Origin: Candidatus Defluviilinea gracilis
Lineage (GTDB): Bacteria; Chloroflexota; Anaerolineae; Anaerolineales; Villigracilaceae
Assembly: GCA_016716235.1 (NCBI GenBank)
Contig: JADJWS010000001.1
Span: forward strand, 2,232,001-2,296,000
DNA: 64,000 nt
Direction: 5' to 3'
Shown here: positions 9,110 to 16,560 of the stretch, piece after piece
Position numbering within the stretch: the stretch's first letter is position 1
Layout: the number at the start of each line of letters is the position of its first letter
Translations under genes and position numbers: made by a program
Notes under the pieces: model-generated
What the model was told of the DNA's origin: nothing
What the model saw: only the letters and a program-made list of their open reading frames with translations
Databases searched by the model: none

Positions 9110-10189
9110 TCACCCACGCTGAGCGGAGCGCGGGGACGAAACACCAGCCATCCGATATAGAAATTCTCTAACAATCTTTCCCATCTCCTCCCATCTTGGC
9201 TGTGACCTGTGCCTTTTCACCGCATGCAATGACAATCTCGCCAATAATTCTCTATTTCTCGCCAATTCGCTCAAGTGATTTGCCAGCGTTTCCGCATCAT
9301 TCGGCTCGATCAAATATCCATTCTCGCCATGCGCGATGATCTCTCCCGCCGCGCCAGCCGTTGACCCGATCGCGGGCAGACCGAAGCACATCCCCTCGAG
9401 ATAGACGATCCCAAATCCCTCGTAACTCGAAGGCACGACCAGCACATGCGCCTGCTTGAGCTTTTCGATGAGGGGTTCGTTATCTAATGTGCCGTGAAAT
9501 GTGACAATGGACGATAGACCGTTGACCATGACAAACTTTTTCATTTCCTCGGCATATTTTGGTTCAGCGGTTAGTCCTCCAACCACGTCCACCCCGACCT
9601 TCGACCTTCGACCTTTGACTGCTTCGAGCAAAATATGAAGTCCCTTTCGATAAATCACATTCCCAAGAAACAGAATTCGTAACTCGTCACTTTTCGCGCG
9701 TTCGATAATTTCTTTTTCCGAAATCCCATCCCCAAACCTGTCCGTCGGCGGATACGCAACGACCGATGGTTTACTATTATCTAATAATCGACTAACTACT
9801 CTTTCTGTGGTCTTTGAATTGAAAATAAACCCGTCTACGCTTTGCAGGTATTTCTTTTCAACGATCCGATAAAGCCAATTCTGCCATGCGGGTCTCAACT
9901 CAGAGCATCGCAAGTGGTGGACAAGAGAAACGATGGGGTAGGGATGTTTCCCTGCGTTCGCCGCGATCAACGATGGGTGGTTGAGTTCATCTTGAATCAG
10001 AATATCCAGGTTGGGCGGAAGTCGAAATGGAAAATTATCCGTCAAATGTGACGCGTAATTCCGCCAGGGCAGGGAAATGATCTCAACTTGATCCCCTTGC
10101 GCTCGAAGATATTCCACCAGCTTGCGGTCATACAAATACCCGCCGCTGACTGTTTCTAAGGAGCCGTAAATAACAAATCCGATCTTCAT
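9110..10189 (-). CDS. family 4 glycosyltransferase (GT-B)
   Basis: A 359-residue GT4-like enzyme. The N-terminal Rossmann half starts MKIGFVIYGSLETVSGGYLYDRKLV; the GGYLYD loop sits where acceptor-binding Gly-rich loops lie in this fold. The C-terminal half has RILFLGNVIYRKGLHILLEA and PSSYEGFGIVYLEGMCFGLP, the E-x7-E region that binds the nucleotide-sugar donor. It transfers a sugar from an activated donor; the acceptor is unknown. It is the last gene of a minus-strand series with PTPS-like, ComB-like and MDR dehydrogenase genes, 104 bp after the PTPS gene, that gap being filled by a 95-bp repeat. A pterin or related small molecule as acceptor is a reasonable inference. The last ten residues are Ser/Arg-rich and run into repeat-like DNA. 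Confidence 0.9.
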   Translation of the reverse strand: MKIGFVIYGSLETVSGGYLYDRKLVEYLRAQGDQVEIISLPWRNYASHLTDNFPFRLPPNLDILIQDELNHPSLIAANAGKHPYPIVSLVHHLRCSELRPAWQNWLYRIVEKKYLQSVDGFIFNSKTTERVVSRLLDNSKPSVVAYPPTDRFGDGISEKEIIERAKSDELRILFLGNVIYRKGLHILLEAVKGRRSKVGVDVVGGLTAEPKYAEEMKKFVMVNGLSSIVTFHGTLDNEPLIEKLKQAHVLVVPSSYEGFGIVYLEGMCFGLPAIGSTAGAAGEIIAHGENGYLIEPNDAETLANHLSELARNRELLARLSLHAVKRHRSQPRWEEMGKIVREFLYRMAGVSSPRSAQRG

Positions 10190-10196
10190 AATTGGT

Positions 10197-10291
10197 ATGT
10201 CACTCTGAGCCCTTCGATAAACTCAGGATAAACTTCGCGAAGAGTCTCTGATGCGGTGTAAGAGATGCTTCGTCGCTCCTCAGCATGACAT
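10197..10291. repeat. 95-bp inverted-repeat element, copy 1
   Basis: The element begins ATGTCACTCTGAG and ends CTCAGCATGACAT, which are near-perfect inverted ends (11 of 13). A second copy with the same ends and the same length lies at 51093-51187. Internal sequence is related (AGATGCTTCG, CTCAGCATGACAT) but partly diverged. It fills almost the whole gap between the PTPS-like and GT4 genes. No coding capacity. Confidence 0.8.
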
Positions 10292-10293
10292 GC

Positions 10294-10671
10294 CTAGCGT
10301 TCCACTCGATACGCCGCCCACGCGGACTCGTTCTCCCACAACACAACCTTCACCGCGGAGATGCTTTTTGCTGTGATGCGTTCACTCAACGACATTGCCA
10401 ATATCCGCGCGAAATGCTCGATGGATGGGTTCAGTCCATCAAAGGCGGGACAATCATTCAACATCTGTTCCTTGTATTGACCAATGACTTCGTCAAGGTG
10501 TTTCTCAACATCCACAATGTCAACGAGATAGCCGTGCTGATCTAATTCCTTCCCTTCAAGTTGCAGTTCAAGAACGTAATGATGCGAGTTCGGGAAATTC
10601 TCGGGTCCCCAATCTCCACCGATGAGAAAATGCCTTGCGATGAAATTTCGTTTTACTCCCAGGGTGTACAT
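10294..10671 (-). CDS. 6-pyruvoyl-tetrahydropterin synthase / QueD-like protein
   Basis: A 125-residue T-fold protein similar in length and layout to PTPS and 6-carboxytetrahydropterin synthase, which act on dihydroneopterin triphosphate. FIARHFL near residue 10 provides the first zinc His, and NSHHYVLELQLEG near 27-39 provides the second His pair. VDIVDVEKHLDEVI and NPSIEHFARILAMSL match the conserved D-x-x-x-L and P-S/T-x-E-N regions. The catalytic Cys between the first two His positions in QueD is not evident: GGDWGPENFP replaces the usual C-x-x-x-HGH, so the reaction may differ. It starts with ATG after GGAGGA, 10 bp after the ComB-like gene, indicating co-transcription. Confidence 0.82.
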   Translation of the reverse strand: MYTLGVKRNFIARHFLIGGDWGPENFPNSHHYVLELQLEGKELDQHGYLVDIVDVEKHLDEVIGQYKEQMLNDCPAFDGLNPSIEHFARILAMSLSERITAKSISAVKVVLWENESAWAAYRVER

Positions 10672-10681
10672 TCTCCTCCGA

Positions 10682-11365
10682 TCAAGACTTCACCGCACGC
10701 ATGATGTGATGTCCGTTCTCTTTGATGACAGGCATGGCAAAATCGAACTTATCCAAACTGGTGCAATGGACAAGGTCGATCTCTGGGAATTCGGGTCGTA
10801 GAGGGTTATTAAATATTTTTGCATCGTTCGAGTTTCGCACGCGTTCCAGAAATGGAGTTGGGTCAGGCGTATGACCCCTCAACAACGCCTCCAGATATTC
10901 CGCGCACGCCAGGTCTTCTTCACCGCCATCGTATGTTTGACCTGTGACCACAAAGGTGACTGAATCAGGCGAAAGTTTTTGCAAATACATCGCGGTCTGG
11001 CGCGCGACAACGAAACTTGCGGCAACTATTTTGCTGGCTTTCACACTGCGAGCGATTCCCTGCGTCCCAGCGCCCGTGCGTTGGACAATAATTTTTCCGC
11101 TTAAATCAAGCGCGTTCGTTTGAGTGGGGGAGTTGCCGAAGTCGAACCCCTCAAGCGGGAGTCCGCCCACTTCGCCGCACGCGAGTGAATTGGGGATCTG
11201 CGCCTTGAGCTGTAACGCCTCCTCCACGCCGCTGACGGGATAGATCTCTTTTGCGCCGCGATGAAACACGAAGGCCGCATTTGTGAACGCGCGGATCACG
11301 TCAATGACCACAACGACTCCCGTCGCTTCGTGGCAGGTATCCAGGTTGGTGTAGTGAAATTTCAT
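10682..11365 (-). CDS. ComB-like 2-phosphosulfolactate phosphatase family protein
   Basis: A 227-residue member of the ComB family, Mg-dependent acid phosphatases first known from coenzyme M synthesis. Conserved segments are VVVVIDVIRAFTNAAF near 17-32, ACGEVGGLPLEGFDFGNSP near 62-80, IIVQRTGAGTQGI near 93-105 and GGEEDLACAEYLEAL near 147-161. In a bacterium with no coenzyme M genes in view, the real substrate may be another phosphorylated small molecule. It sits between an MDR dehydrogenase and a small membrane protein upstream and a PTPS-like gene downstream, with gaps of 14 and 10 bp. A dephosphorylation step in the same pathway is inferred. Confidence 0.88.
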   Translation of the reverse strand: MKFHYTNLDTCHEATGVVVVIDVIRAFTNAAFVFHRGAKEIYPVSGVEEALQLKAQIPNSLACGEVGGLPLEGFDFGNSPTQTNALDLSGKIIVQRTGAGTQGIARSVKASKIVAASFVVARQTAMYLQKLSPDSVTFVVTGQTYDGGEEDLACAEYLEALLRGHTPDPTPFLERVRNSNDAKIFNNPLRPEFPEIDLVHCTSLDKFDFAMPVIKENGHHIMRAVKS

Positions 11366-11379
11366 GGTGTTTGATTTTG

Positions 11380-11736
11380 TTAAAGGAAATTGTCTGGGTT
11401 GTCTTTCTTGCTCTTTGTGCTCTTCTCTAATTTTCTTCGCAATTCATGGCTGGTTAGGCTAAGAAATAGCCCGATTGTAGAAATTATGCCCCCTACTGGC
11501 ACCATAACAAGAATCATCTCGATTTGATTTTCAATGATCGATTTAGATCGAGTAAGTAAATCATAGAAATAAAAACCACCATACATGAGGAGAGGGATAG
11601 CAAAACCAAGCTTAAGCGAACGTGCCCATCGTTCTCGAATGGTTGTGGGGAATCTATAGCCTTTGCTCCCAATGTAAAATAGAAATACCCCAACAACCAT
11701 CATGAAGGTGAAAATTGCGCCGATAAGGATTTTCAT
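11380..11736 (-). CDS. small membrane protein inside the pterin-like cluster
   Basis: A 118-residue protein with three hydrophobic segments (about 3-22, 45-62 and 75-98) and a Lys-rich C-tail (RRKLEKSTKSKKDN). Its ATG overlaps the stop of the upstream dehydrogenase gene as ATGA, so translation is probably coupled. No family was recognised. Base composition is more AT-rich than its neighbours, which could mean recent acquisition or relaxed constraint. Function unknown; its position inside the gene series suggests membrane localisation of the product or a step in that pathway. Confidence 0.65.
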   Translation of the reverse strand: MKILIGAIFTFMMVVGVFLFYIGSKGYRFPTTIRERWARSLKLGFAIPLLMYGGFYFYDLLTRSKSIIENQIEMILVMVPVGGIISTIGLFLSLTSHELRRKLEKSTKSKKDNPDNFL

Positions 11737-12767
11737 TTAGTGTATTCAAGCAAAACTTGAATTGTCTTCTGCGGATGTTCATCCAGCAGACGATATGCTT
11801 CAGCGGCTTTGTCAATCGGAAAGCGATGCGTGATCCACTTCTGCGGTTGGATTCGCCTCAACGCTTCCCACGCGACGTTGAACCTGCGCGCCTTATCCCA
11901 GCGTCCGCTCAACTCTGGAGCGATGGTGCTGACTTGCGATGAAATAAGTTTGATGCGTGAACGATGGAACGCGCCGCCGAGGTCAACCTCCGCGCGTTTC
12001 TCTCCATACCATGAGCCGATGACGATTCGTCCGCTGAAGGCGGTCATTGCAATGGCATCATCCAGCGCGGATGGGGAACCTGTTAGTTCAAAAGTGAGAT
12101 CGAAGGTCTGCGCGTAGGCAGATTGGGGTTTTCGGGGAGATTTATCTATTTTGTTTGAATTACCATCTTTCAATTTATCTGAATCAAACGAATCGTCCAC
12201 GCCGATTTCGCGCGAGGCTTTTCTTCGCAAATCGTAACAATCAGAGGAGACTAATTGATCAAGTGGAAATTCTTTGAGCAAGGATGCAACGAGCAAGCCG
12301 ACGACTCCTTGCCCTAAAACTAAAACGCGCTCACCGAGAATCGGAGCCGCGTCGTGGATCAGGTTCACGGCGGTTTCCATGTTGGGGAGGAAGGAACAGG
12401 CTTCGGCGTGGAGAGAAGCGGGGGCGAAGATCAAGGTTGACGGATGACAGATAAATGCCGAGGTGTGCGGAGCAAATCCAAAAACAAGTTTATCGCGTAA
12501 CGATTTATCCGCTTGTTTGCCTATGTCTTTGATCGTGCCAACACACGCGTAACCGAACGCGAGGGGAAAGCATAAATCACTGCTTAAGGTATCGCGCGAA
12601 TCGCTGAGGTGAGGGAATTGCCCGCGATAGACCAGCATCTCGGTGCCCGCGCTGATCGAGGAGCAAATGGTTTCGACCAAAACATCCTCCGCGCCGAGGG
12701 CAGGCAGAGGCTCCTCGCGGAGTTCCACCTGTCGCGGCGCGGTGAAGTAGACGGTCTTTCGTTTCAT
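11733..12767 (-). CDS. MDR superfamily (zinc-type alcohol dehydrogenase-like) oxidoreductase
   Basis: A 344-residue medium-chain dehydrogenase/reductase. The N-terminal GroES-like domain has VLVETICSSISAGTEMLVYRG, where the usual catalytic-zinc Cys-Gly-(S/T)-D is replaced by SSISAGTE. FGYACVGTIKDIG follows. The Rossmann domain has VLVLGQGVVGLLVASLL (GxGxxG variant), and the C-terminus has ELTGSPSALDDAI and GRIVIGSWYG. The architecture resembles the BchC-like branch, whose members oxidise or reduce unusual metabolites rather than simple alcohols. An insert of about 25 polar residues near 200-225 (DSDKLKDGNSNKIDKSPRKP) is AT-rich and unusual. It is followed, with 4-bp overlap, by a small membrane protein and then the ComB and PTPS-like genes. 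Confidence 0.85.
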   Translation of the reverse strand: MKRKTVYFTAPRQVELREEPLPALGAEDVLVETICSSISAGTEMLVYRGQFPHLSDSRDTLSSDLCFPLAFGYACVGTIKDIGKQADKSLRDKLVFGFAPHTSAFICHPSTLIFAPASLHAEACSFLPNMETAVNLIHDAAPILGERVLVLGQGVVGLLVASLLKEFPLDQLVSSDCYDLRRKASREIGVDDSFDSDKLKDGNSNKIDKSPRKPQSAYAQTFDLTFELTGSPSALDDAIAMTAFSGRIVIGSWYGEKRAEVDLGGAFHRSRIKLISSQVSTIAPELSGRWDKARRFNVAWEALRRIQPQKWITHRFPIDKAAEAYRLLDEHPQKTIQVLLEYTK

Positions 12768-12833
12768 CCCCCAATTTTACATCAGGGCTTGTGTTTTTCC
12801 TTGCGAAGGTTCTCAACCCTCGCAAGGATGTTT

Positions 12834-13178
12834 TCATGATTTTGATTTATCAGCCCAGAGGAATGCCATCAAAAGAATTTCTGCGGCTTTGGCGTAATAG
12901 CCTGTTGCGCTGGATGTGCCAGCGACAAAATTTTTGTCGCCCATGATGACCCATAACACGATCGTGAGCGCGCAGTACCCGAACATAGCCCACCACATTG
13001 TTTTGTGATTCTTTTGGAACATCTCCATCGGGGCGAAATAGGCGGCAAGCAAACCGAGGTAACCCGCGCCGTTCATCACGATGGGGTCGGCTCCCATTTG
13101 CGGATACAACGATAAATGCAAAAAAGCGGTGGCAAGGTTCGTGAGAATGATGCCGATCTTTTTCCAATCAAGGTTCAT
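12834..13178 (-). CDS. small conserved-looking membrane protein
   Basis: A 114-residue protein starting MNLDWKKIGIILTNL, preceded by AAGGAG at ideal spacing. An upstream in-frame extension of 45 codons is AT-rich and is rejected. Hydrophobic segments are seen at about 8-25, 33-50, 59-78 and 92-108. No family was recognised. It lies between the flippase-like gene and the MDR dehydrogenase on the same strand. Confidence 0.7.
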   Translation of the reverse strand: MNLDWKKIGIILTNLATAFLHLSLYPQMGADPIVMNGAGYLGLLAAYFAPMEMFQKNHKTMWWAMFGYCALTIVLWVIMGDKNFVAGTSSATGYYAKAAEILLMAFLWADKSKS

Positions 13179-13318
13179 GGTTAACTCCTTTTGGTTTGCT
13201 GAATAGATGCGTCTGCTGAACTTTATTTTACTTTTCTTGCGCAGAACGTCCCGCAGGATTGGTTTATCGAATTGGAGTTTTACATGAAAACCTGCGGGGC
13301 GGTTTTGGTACAAGCATT

Positions 13319-14293
13319 TTACTTTGCAATGCCGCGCCCTGCCAGAAGCAAACCAATGCCGCCGTTCAGAATGTCGCGCGCGCGCATGAGTAACGTGAGG
13401 CTGATCGCGGCAGAGGCGGGTTGTCCGAACGCGCCGAGCGCGAACACTTGACTCGCTTCCAACGCGCCCAAGCCCCCAGGCAACGGCATGAGGAACGCGA
13501 TCTGCATGGCGGTCAGCGCGGCAAAAATTTGAACCGCGCTGATGTTCATTCCGAGAAACGCCACCATCAAATAATATTCGGTTGCTATGCCCGCGATCCC
13601 CGCCAATGATACGGTGATTGCGAGAGCCATTGCGCGCGCGTGTTTCCTGCTAAAGATCGAAGCCATTTGTTCAGCCACGACGATCAGCCGCGTCGCTTTA
13701 CTTTTTTTCTGGATAAATGATTTGCTGTGAAGTATCTTTGCGATGGGGCGGATTTTGTTGAACAGCAGGATGGTGTACGCCAGCGGCAACGTCAGCAACA
13801 CTCCCAGCCCGATCAGACTCAGGGCCAGCCTGATTCCGTTTCCTGAAATTAATCCCAGCCTGACGATCGCCCATGTACCAATGCCGATCAGCACAAAGTT
13901 GACAAGGAACTCGATCAGTTTGTCCATGATCACCGCGGACGTGGCGCGCGCAAGCGTGATTCCATGATTGCGTTGCAGGTAAATGACTTGCAGTGGTTCG
14001 CCTCCCACCTGCGGACCGAATGTGAAGTAACTCAACCCAAACACCGACAGGCGGTATCGAATCATCGGCAAAAACGGCATGGACGGATTCTCGGCGCGGA
14101 CGATGATCCACCAGCGCGCGGTTATGCAGACGATGACGAACGCGTTGACGAACAGGATCGTTCCGATTTGCCAGAGTTGCAGATTTTTGAGCGCATTCCA
14201 AATTTCGGCGAAGGGTGCGTTGCGGAGGGCGAGGTAGAGGAGGATGAGTAGGATCGAGTAAATCGCGAAGACGCGAAGGAATTTCGCCCTCAC
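13319..14293 (-). CDS. lysylphosphatidylglycerol synthase TM region / flippase-like membrane protein
   Basis: A polytopic membrane protein of about 324 residues in the family that includes the membrane domain of lysyl-PG synthase and AglD-like flippases. Landmarks are RWWIIVRAENPSMPFLPMIRYRLSVFGLSYF, GGEPLQVIYLQRNHGITLARATSAVIMDKLIEF and FLMPLPGGLGALEASQVFALG, with about eight helices. Members are thought to move or tether lipids or lipid-linked substrates. The frame is open to a TTG at 14383, but the first 30 codons lie inside an interspersed repeat. The GTG at 14293 is preferred; its ribosome site GAGAGG also comes from the repeat. The upstream acyltransferase gene is on the same strand, suggesting an operon with lipid-related genes. 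Confidence 0.8.
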   Translation of the reverse strand: MRAKFLRVFAIYSILLILLYLALRNAPFAEIWNALKNLQLWQIGTILFVNAFVIVCITARWWIIVRAENPSMPFLPMIRYRLSVFGLSYFTFGPQVGGEPLQVIYLQRNHGITLARATSAVIMDKLIEFLVNFVLIGIGTWAIVRLGLISGNGIRLALSLIGLGVLLTLPLAYTILLFNKIRPIAKILHSKSFIQKKSKATRLIVVAEQMASIFSRKHARAMALAITVSLAGIAGIATEYYLMVAFLGMNISAVQIFAALTAMQIAFLMPLPGGLGALEASQVFALGAFGQPASAAISLTLLMRARDILNGGIGLLLAGRGIAK

Positions 14294-14374
14294 CCTAGCC
14301 CTCTCCCGCTGGGAGAGGGGACTTACGGCATCAGAATCCCCATCTCCCGCTGGGAGAGGGGTTAGGGGTGAGGG
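14287..14374. repeat. bipartite hairpin repeat at the start of the flippase-like gene
   Basis: Two hairpins of the form CTCTCCCGCTGGGAGAG occur about 50 bp apart, flanked by outer arms CCCTCACCCTAGCC and GGTTAGGGGTGAGGG. The element occupies the junction between the acyltransferase and flippase-like genes and supplies the downstream start codon. Similar elements are known in many bacterial genomes (established observation; not verified here by search). Confidence 0.8.
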
Positions 14375-14379
14375 AGGTG

Positions 14380-15264
14380 TCAAAGTACAGAAACTCCTTC
14401 ACCTTCAGGCGGATTCTCAATTAATCGCTTCATCTCTGTCAATACGGCTTGATGAATCACATTGGTTTCTGTTGTCCCAAGTTGCTTTGCGTAAATGGGA
14501 TTTCCAATTTGCACGCGAACGCGGACATCTGTGATCTTGCCGCGCATCATCATGAAGACTTGAAATGCGGCGGCGAGGGCTTCGCGCTCCATACGAGTTT
14601 TTCTGATCCTTGTAAGCGGATGGGTTATGGCTTTCTTCCACACCACGCCGCGGACGAGTATCGGCAAGATCGGAGTCTCGGGACTCATGCGCAAAAAGAC
14701 GCCGACGCTGTCCGTCCATTGTTGAAGCGACTCTGCCGCGTCGGAATGGAAATCGGGATCAGGCTCGATGTGTCCTGCGGGATAAGTTAACACCGCGCCG
14801 CCATTCCGCAGAAAAGTGCTGACTTGTCGCACAAGCGTCATTCTTGACGACGGGTCATCGGTCACATAAAAGAGTTGTTTTGAAACGTTCGTCAACGCTT
14901 CGAGGAATGGACGTTGCAAGGCGATGATTTTTAAGTCGGGTCGGTTCAACGCGGCAAAGGTTGCAACTGAATCTGCCAAGCCTGGATGGTTGGACAATGC
15001 CAGAAAGCCCGAAGCAGGGATGAGGTCCGCGCCGTGGACGCGCACATCGTCGAAGTGACGTCGCAAGACAGCGCGCGCGCCTTCGGGTAATCCGCGTTTG
15101 CCTGTGACCGTGTCGAACTCCACCATTTGACGCGCGAAGGTTTGCGCATGGTTGAAAAAAACCTTTTGAACGAATCGCGCAGGCAACGTGCCGCTTCGCA
15201 AACCGAAAGAGGAGGCGATGTCATCGAGATTGATCTGTGTGACGGTGTCGAGTTGGGATGGCAT
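14380..15264 (-). CDS. PlsC-like acyltransferase
   Basis: A 294-residue protein with the glycerolphosphate acyltransferase signature. LALSNHPGLADS places His93 and Asp98 as the HX4D catalytic pair. VLTYPAGHIEPDPDF near 156-170 corresponds to the later PEG motif, and PILPILVRGVVW matches the block IV region. It probably acylates a glycerol phosphate, lysophospholipid or related alcohol at the inner face of the membrane. The N-terminal 70 residues are an extra segment beyond a minimal PlsC. It heads the minus-strand series with the flippase-like protein, so a lipid or lipid-anchored product is possible. The stop codon overlaps a possible TTG start of the next gene. Confidence 0.83.
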   Translation of the reverse strand: MPSQLDTVTQINLDDIASSFGLRSGTLPARFVQKVFFNHAQTFARQMVEFDTVTGKRGLPEGARAVLRRHFDDVRVHGADLIPASGFLALSNHPGLADSVATFAALNRPDLKIIALQRPFLEALTNVSKQLFYVTDDPSSRMTLVRQVSTFLRNGGAVLTYPAGHIEPDPDFHSDAAESLQQWTDSVGVFLRMSPETPILPILVRGVVWKKAITHPLTRIRKTRMEREALAAAFQVFMMMRGKITDVRVRVQIGNPIYAKQLGTTETNVIHQAVLTEMKRLIENPPEGEGVSVL

Positions 15265-15286
15265 GAGGGAGAGTTGCGGGATACGA

Positions 15287-15345
15287 GTGATCAGTTAGCA
15301 GTGATCAGTGAGCAGTGATCGGTAATTGGTAATTTGTAATTGGTT
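15287..15345. repeat. short-period text-like repeat (GTGATCAG / GGTAATT units)
   Basis: Imperfect copies of AGTGATCAGTGA are followed by GGTAATTGGTAATTTGTAATTGG. The unit length is 7-8 nt and copies drift. Similar arrays occur at 26211-26332 and 27655-27748. It lies upstream of the acyltransferase gene and just after the end of clpS. Confidence 0.7.
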
Positions 15346-15358
15346 GTCGCCCGTTGTC

Positions 15359-15664
15359 TCATTCGCGCTCCATGGTGAAGTTCAGGGGATAGCCTGCATT
15401 GTTCGATTCGAAATGCGCTTTGTCGATCCGCTTCTCGGCTTCGGACTTTGCCAGCGTCTGCACATACGCGTTGCCGTTGATGTGCGCGGTCATCATAATT
15501 TCGGAGGCGCGGTCAACGCCGAGGTAGAAGACGGTCTTGAGGATATGCACGACAAAATCCATCGGTGTGACGTTGTCGTTATGGATGAGGACTTTATAGA
15601 GCGGCTCGAGGGCGGTTTCGGAGTCTTCGAGGATTTCGATTTCGGGGAGGGTTTGGAAATTCAT
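15359..15664 (-). CDS. clpS: ATP-dependent Clp protease adaptor ClpS
   Basis: A 101-residue adaptor that delivers N-degron substrates to ClpAP or ClpCP. LYKVLIHNDNVTPMDFVVHILKTVF is the conserved core: the N-D-x-x-T-x-M-x-F-V stretch lines the N-degron pocket. AHINGNAYVQTLAKSEAE matches the H-x-x-G-x-A motif that contacts the Clp N-domain. The start is taken at the ATG giving MNFQTLPEIE; a further upstream GTG lies inside a CACGAAGG repeat. No Clp ATPase gene is nearby. Regulation is not visible. Confidence 0.9.
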   Translation of the reverse strand: MNFQTLPEIEILEDSETALEPLYKVLIHNDNVTPMDFVVHILKTVFYLGVDRASEIMMTAHINGNAYVQTLAKSEAEKRIDKAHFESNNAGYPLNFTMERE

Positions 15665-15670
15665 TTTTTT

Positions 15671-15700
15671 ACCACGAAGGACACGAAGGAGCACGAAGGA
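15671..15700. repeat. CACGAAGG tandem repeat upstream of clpS
   Basis: Three copies of (A/G)CACGAAGGA stand in tandem directly before the clpS start, in the place of a normal ribosome site. On the minus strand it reads TCCTTCGTG. Confidence 0.6.
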
Positions 15701-15744
15701 ATTAATCTTTCAACTTTCCACTTTCTATTTTCCATTGTCATCTT

Positions 15745-16560
15745 TCATTTTTTCTTTAGCGCGTCAATTTCTTCTTTCGTCAACTCAATCTCCGCCGCGT
15801 CAAAGTTTTCTTGGATGTGTTGCGGGTTGAACGACATGGGGATGGCGATGACGCGCGGATGCGAGATGACCCACGCCAGCGCGATTTGAAAGATGCTTGC
15901 GTTGTGCGCCTTGGCGATCGCTTCCAGTGTTTTGTTCGAGCGTAGCTTGCCCTGGTCTACAGGCGAGTAGGCGGTGAGGATGATGTCATTTTGTTGGCAA
16001 TAGTCCAACATGCCGTTCTTCACATACGAACGATCCGAAATACTGAATGGGACTTGGTTCGTAATGATCGGCGTTTCAGAAAGCGACTGCGCTTGTTTGA
16101 GCAGTTTCAGATCGAAGTTGCTCACGCCGAGATGTTTTACTTTTCCATCGCGCGCGAGTTTGTTCAAGGCGCGGAACGTCTCTTCGTATTGTGTGCCAGT
16201 CCCAGGCCAGTGGATGAGATACAGGTCAATGTAATCCATGTTGAGTCGGCGCAGGGAATTTTCACAGGCGGATAATACATCATCGTATTGAAGATGACTC
16301 TCCGTTACTTTAGATGTGATGAATATCTCTTCGCGTTTCTTCCCCGACCTGCGAACTGCTTCGCCGATCAATTCTTCGCTGTGCCCGCCCGCGTACATTT
16401 CGGCGGTGTCGAAGTGGGTGTAGCCAACCTCAAGGGCGGAGCGAAGCGCGGTCAACGATTTTGAGTCGAGCGAGCGATTCGGCGTTGAATCTCCGCCGAT
16501 GCTCCATGCGCCGAATCCAATTTTGGGAATCGAGAGTCCGTGCAGAGATTCGTATTTCAT
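15745..16560 (-). CDS. aldo/keto reductase
   Basis: A TIM-barrel NADPH-dependent reductase of about 271 residues. Numbered from a possible ATG 9 bp earlier, the catalytic tetrad is Asp54, Tyr59, Lys87 and His120, in FDTAEMYAGGHSEELIG, FITSKV and YLIHWPG. VKHLGVSNFD and IPMSFNPQHIQENFDAAEIEL match cofactor-binding positions. It reduces aldehydes or ketones to alcohols; the substrate is unknown. The preferred ATG overlaps the antiporter stop as ATGA, suggesting translational coupling; the alternative ATG at 16569 would give a 13-bp overlap. Confidence 0.92.
   Translation of the reverse strand: MKYESLHGLSIPKIGFGAWSIGGDSTPNRSLDSKSLTALRSALEVGYTHFDTAEMYAGGHSEELIGEAVRRSGKKREEIFITSKVTESHLQYDDVLSACENSLRRLNMDYIDLYLIHWPGTGTQYEETFRALNKLARDGKVKHLGVSNFDLKLLKQAQSLSETPIITNQVPFSISDRSYVKNGMLDYCQQNDIILTAYSPVDQGKLRSNKTLEAIAKAHNASIFQIALAWVISHPRVIAIPMSFNPQHIQENFDAAEIELTKEEIDALKKK

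Noticed and set aside
12781..12835. Hairpin CCTTGCGAAGG...CCCTCGCAAGG as a terminator
   Set aside because: There is no T-tract on the strand that would need it. It may be a repeat remnant.
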